From the NCBI RefSeq assembly GCF_029871235.1, contig NZ_SSOM01000036.1, forward strand, positions 1-64,000: 64,000 bases of DNA, written 5' to 3'. The notes beneath the pieces were generated by a model. It was given only the letters and a program-made list of their open reading frames with translations. It had not been told where the DNA came from and ran no database searches. Within the stretch, counting starts at the first letter, position 1; every line of letters begins with the position of its first letter. Of this stretch, positions 61,024 to 64,000 are shown piece after piece. The translations under genes were made by a program, and so were the position numbers. Source of the DNA: Pseudomonas sp. BN411. GTDB lineage: Bacteria; Pseudomonadota; Gammaproteobacteria; Pseudomonadales; Pseudomonadaceae.

Positions 61024-61923
61024 TCAGGCGGCGGACCCGGCCAGCACGTCGGCCTTCAACTTTCCGGCCGACTTCAACAGATTCAGTCGAACCAGAGCCC
61101 AGGGCATGGCCGCGGCCACGAACAGGCCCATCACCAATCCACGCAGCCCTTGCCACAACTGCGGGTCGAGCGGCCAGGCCGTGCCCGCGAGCTTGAGCGC
61201 CTTCTGCAGCAGGATGAAGCTCACCGCACCGATGACGGCGGCGAGCAGGCGGCGCCAGGTCGCCACTTCGGCGGAGAACTCCATCTGGCGATAGCCGCAC
61301 AGCACACCGACCATCAACCCCGCCAGCAGCGGCACATAGCTGGGTGCGACACCCGGCCAGGTCAGCCAGGCGGCGAGGAACACCAGCAGGATCAGCGCCA
61401 GATGCCAGAGGCCATGGGCCTCGCGCCACCAGTTCCAGTGCCGCACCTGGGCGAACACCAGCAGAGTGGCGATACCCAGCAAGGAACCGCCCAGCACGTC
61501 TTCCACGTCGTGGGCGCCGAGGTAGAGCCGGCTGAAGATAATCCCCGCCACCACCACGCCACTGACCGCCCAGGCCCAGGCGCGGCGCAGCTCGAAGGCC
61601 AGCCAGAACCAGATGACCACGGCTATCTGCGCGTGGCCGCTGGGCAGGCCGAAGCTGTCGCCCACCTCGTGGTCCATGCGCAGGGCGATGTCCGGACGCG
61701 GGTCCTGCCAGTAGTCCTTGAGCCAGGCGTTGATCAAGGCGGTCACGGCCACCAGCACCAGCAATCGCAGGAACACGCCACGGTTCCAGGCCCAGTAGCC
61801 CAGCGGCAGGAAGAACAGGATGAACTTCTCGTAACCCAGCAGGGTGAAGAAGCGCATCACCGGCGTCAGCGCCTCGCTACGCAGGGGCAGCACCCAGTCC
61901 AGGCTGTGCAGCAGTTCGTTCAT
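61024..61923 (-). CDS. PAP2-family membrane phosphatase
   Basis: 299 residues, about eight hydrophobic segments. Phosphatase motifs: KDYWQDPRP (K-x6-RP) near residue 69, LPSGHAQ, and SRLYLGAHDVEDV (SR-x5-H-x3-D). It may dephosphorylate undecaprenyl or other lipid pyrophosphates in the periplasmic face. The ATG at 61923 with AAGGA upstream is chosen over an earlier frame start. Confidence 0.9.
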   Translation of the reverse strand: MNELLHSLDWVLPLRSEALTPVMRFFTLLGYEKFILFFLPLGYWAWNRGVFLRLLVLVAVTALINAWLKDYWQDPRPDIALRMDHEVGDSFGLPSGHAQIAVVIWFWLAFELRRAWAWAVSGVVVAGIIFSRLYLGAHDVEDVLGGSLLGIATLLVFAQVRHWNWWREAHGLWHLALILLVFLAAWLTWPGVAPSYVPLLAGLMVGVLCGYRQMEFSAEVATWRRLLAAVIGAVSFILLQKALKLAGTAWPLDPQLWQGLRGLVMGLFVAAAMPWALVRLNLLKSAGKLKADVLAGSAA

Positions 61924-62119
61924 GGACGGTCCTTGTGGAAGAAATGAAGGCGCCACAGATACTGCACGGCGCGTGACCGCCACAAGGGCCGATTCGGACA
62001 TTCCATATCACCTGATCATCAGCCGCCATGAGAGGTGGGTATTCGTCACGGCACAGTTGGCTGCGGCGATTGGCCCAGGCTGCCTAAGATCACTGGATTG
62101 CACGCCAAGGACCTTCGCC

Positions 62120-64000
62120 GTGACCACAGCCATCCAGTCCCTGCTGATCGCCAACCGTGGCGAGATCGCCATCCGCATCGCCCGCGCCGCCGCCGAACTG
62201 GGCATTCGCAGCGTCGCCGTCTACGCCGAGGACGACGACCAGTCCCTGCACCTGCGCAAGGCCGACCTCGCGGTGCCGCTGAAGGGCCGTGGCGCGGCGG
62301 CCTACCTGGATGCCGGGCAGTTGGTGGAGCTGGCGCGCCAGCACGGTTGCGATGCGCTGCACCCCGGCTACGGCTTCCTCAGCGAGAACGCCGAATTCGC
62401 CCGCCAGTGCGAGGCGGCCGGCATCCGCTTCGTCGGCCCTGCAGCCCAAGCGCTGGAGCTGTTCGGCGACAAGGCCCGCGCCCGCGAACTGGCCGCGCGC
62501 AGCGGCCTGCCGCTGGCCGCCGGGAGCAATCGCGCCACCTCCCTGGAGGAAGCCCGCGCCCTGCTGGAAGGCGGCCCGATCATGCTCAAGGCGTTGGCGG
62601 GTGGCGGCGGACGCGGCATGCGCGCGGTGCGCGAAGCCGGCGAACTGGAGCAGGCCTTCGAGCGCTGCCAGTCCGAGGCTCGCGCGGCCTTTGGCAATGG
62701 CGACCTGTACGTGGAGCGGCTGATCGAGAACGCCCGGCATATCGAGGTCCAGGTGCTGGGTGACGGTGAACGGGTCACTCACCTCTGGGAACGCGACTGC
62801 AGCCTGCAACGTCGCCATCAGAAGGTGATCGAGATCGCCCCGGCGCCCGATCTGGATGCCAGCCTGCGCCAGCGCATCCTCGACGCCGCTCTGACCCTGG
62901 CCGGCGCCGTCGGCTATCGCGGCATCGGCACCTTCGAATTCCTGGTCGACACCGGCCGTGGCGACTTCGTGTTCATGGAGGCCAATCCGCGCATCCAGGT
63001 CGAACACTGCATCACCGAGGCGGTCACCGGCATCGACCTGGTGCAGACGCAATTGCGCCTGGCCGAAGGTTTCAACCTGGCCGAGCTGGGTTTGCTGAAG
63101 CCCGTCGCTCCGCGCGGCTTCGCCGTGCAACTGCGGATCAACCTGGAAAGCATGCAGGCCGACGGCAGTGCGCGACCGGCCGGCGGGTTGATCAGCGCCT
63201 ATGACCCCCCCAGCGGCCCCGGTATCCGTGTCGATGGCTATGGCTACGCCGGGTATGCCACCAGCCCAAGCTACGACTCGCTGTTGGCCAAGCTGATCGT
63301 CCAGGGCGATGACCTGCCGGCCGCCCTGCGCCGCGCCTACCGCGCCCTCTGCGAATTCCGCCTGGAAGGGGTGGCGAGCAACATCCACTTCCTGCAGAAC
63401 CTGCTGCGCCGCCCGGAACTGGCCGGTGGCGTGGATACCCGCTTCATCGAACGGGAAATTGGCCAACTGCTGGCCCCGCAACAGACCGCCCACCCGCACC
63501 TGTTCGTCAGCGGCACCGGCGCTGCCACGGTCGCCGGGACCGGGCAGGTGGAGGCGCCCGCCGGCTGCGTACCGCTGAACGCCCCGAGCCAAGGGGTGCT
63601 GGTGAGCCTCGATGTGCAGGAGGGCGACGCGGTCGCCGTCGGCCAGCCAGTGGCGGTGCTGGAAGCGATGAAGATGGAGTTCGTGATCAAGGCGACCCAG
63701 GGCGGCATCGTCCGCGCCCTGGCCGTAGCGCCGGGCAGCAGCCTGTTCGAAGGCGCGCCGCTGCTGTTCCTGGAACCGGCGGAAGTCGCTGGCGATGCGG
63801 TGCAGAGCGAGGAAAGCCTCGACCTCGCGCATATCCGCGCCGATCTCGCCGAAGTGCTGGAGCGCCACGCCATCACCCGTGACGAGCGCCGTCCGCAGGC
63901 CGTGGCCAGGCGGCGCAAGACCGGCCAACGCACCACCCGCGAGAACCTCGACGACCTGCTCGATGAAGGCAGTTTCATCGAGTACGGCGCCCTGGCCCTG
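62120..64000 (+). CDS. Fused acyl-CoA carboxylase (biotin carboxylase-BCCP-carboxyltransferase), partial
   Basis: 627 codons are visible; the gene continues past the window. Biotin carboxylase at about 1-450 (LLIANRGEIAIRIARAA, KALAGGGGRGMR ATP loop, FMEANPRIQVEH), biotinyl domain with LEAMKMEF at about 513-520 (Lys carries biotin), then the start of a carboxyltransferase (RTTRENLDDLLDEGSFIEYG). Starts with GTG at 62120 after AAGGA. The fused layout differs from the separate AccA-D enzyme; the acyl substrate is unknown. Confidence 0.92.
   Translation, partial: MTTAIQSLLIANRGEIAIRIARAAAELGIRSVAVYAEDDDQSLHLRKADLAVPLKGRGAAAYLDAGQLVELARQHGCDALHPGYGFLSENAEFARQCEAAGIRFVGPAAQALELFGDKARARELAARSGLPLAAGSNRATSLEEARALLEGGPIMLKALAGGGGRGMRAVREAGELEQAFERCQSEARAAFGNGDLYVERLIENARHIEVQVLGDGERVTHLWERDCSLQRRHQKVIEIAPAPDLDASLRQRILDAALTLAGAVGYRGIGTFEFLVDTGRGDFVFMEANPRIQVEHCITEAVTGIDLVQTQLRLAEGFNLAELGLLKPVAPRGFAVQLRINLESMQADGSARPAGGLISAYDPPSGPGIRVDGYGYAGYATSPSYDSLLAKLIVQGDDLPAALRRAYRALCEFRLEGVASNIHFLQNLLRRPELAGGVDTRFIEREIGQLLAPQQTAHPHLFVSGTGAATVAGTGQVEAPAGCVPLNAPSQGVLVSLDVQEGDAVAVGQPVAVLEAMKMEFVIKATQGGIVRALAVAPGSSLFEGAPLLFLEPAEVAGDAVQSEESLDLAHIRADLAEVLERHAITRDERRPQAVARRRKTGQRTTRENLDDLLDEGSFIEYGALAL

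Overview
The window looks like chromosomal DNA of a high-GC Pseudomonas (or close relative). The evidence is the gene set (eat-eutB-eutC, DedA, MtfA, ppa, xseB-ispA, a plasmid-type phenol hydroxylase operon with a DmpR-like activator), REP-type intergenic repeats, sigma-54 and TATAAT-type promoters, and GC-rich third codon positions. The species assignment is inference.

Layout. 1-495: right end of an IS3-family insertion sequence. 700-7200: ethanolamine module, with an AraC-type regulator divergent from an ethanolamine permease, both ethanolamine ammonia-lyase subunits and an OprD-type porin. 7359-10195: GNAT acetyltransferase, DedA, MtfA and inorganic pyrophosphatase (ppa). 10216-40470: a roughly 30-kb genomic island inserted exactly in the ppa terminator. 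It is bounded by a perfect 27-bp direct repeat, carries a P4-type tyrosine integrase just inside the left end, and has matching tandem TGGGGGAAC arm-type repeats at both ends. 40962-48194: a giant Calx-beta/RTX secreted protein (2410 aa). 48924-49862: a SAM-dependent methyltransferase. 50162-57836: a phenol hydroxylase operon (dmpK-P type plus an outer-membrane phenol-pathway protein) divergent from its sigma-54-dependent activator. 57926-64000: lipoprotein, TSUP permease, xseB-ispA, a PAP2 phosphatase, and the start of a fused acyl-CoA carboxylase that runs off the window.

The island has two parts. The left part (10.2-16 kb) is phage-satellite-like: integrase, AlpA, small unknown genes, terminase small subunit, a decayed terminase large subunit and a serine recombinase. 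The right part (16-40 kb) is a dense set of envelope/osmotic-stress genes: DUF1003, CsbD, DUF883, three lmo0937-type mini membrane proteins, BON and PRC-barrel proteins, NhaA, a fatty-acid desaturase, a 2903-residue cyclic beta-glucan synthase and many tiny unknown proteins. Two Crp/Fnr-family regulators with almost the same recognition helix lie among them.

The main discovery is a recurring operator-like palindrome, GTGCG-N4-CGCAC, usually followed by (A/C)GAC. I find about 19 good copies in the island, each in coding orientation about 50-115 bp upstream of an island gene, often as divergent pairs. Its architecture (5-bp arms, 4-bp spacer, with a -10-like hexamer about 20-27 nt downstream in several cases) is what a class II Crp/Fnr activator site would look like. 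I infer that the two island regulators control an island-wide stress regulon, including the first regulator itself and the second. The regulon is partly decaying: several members carry an amber codon, a frameshift, a lost start codon or a truncation.
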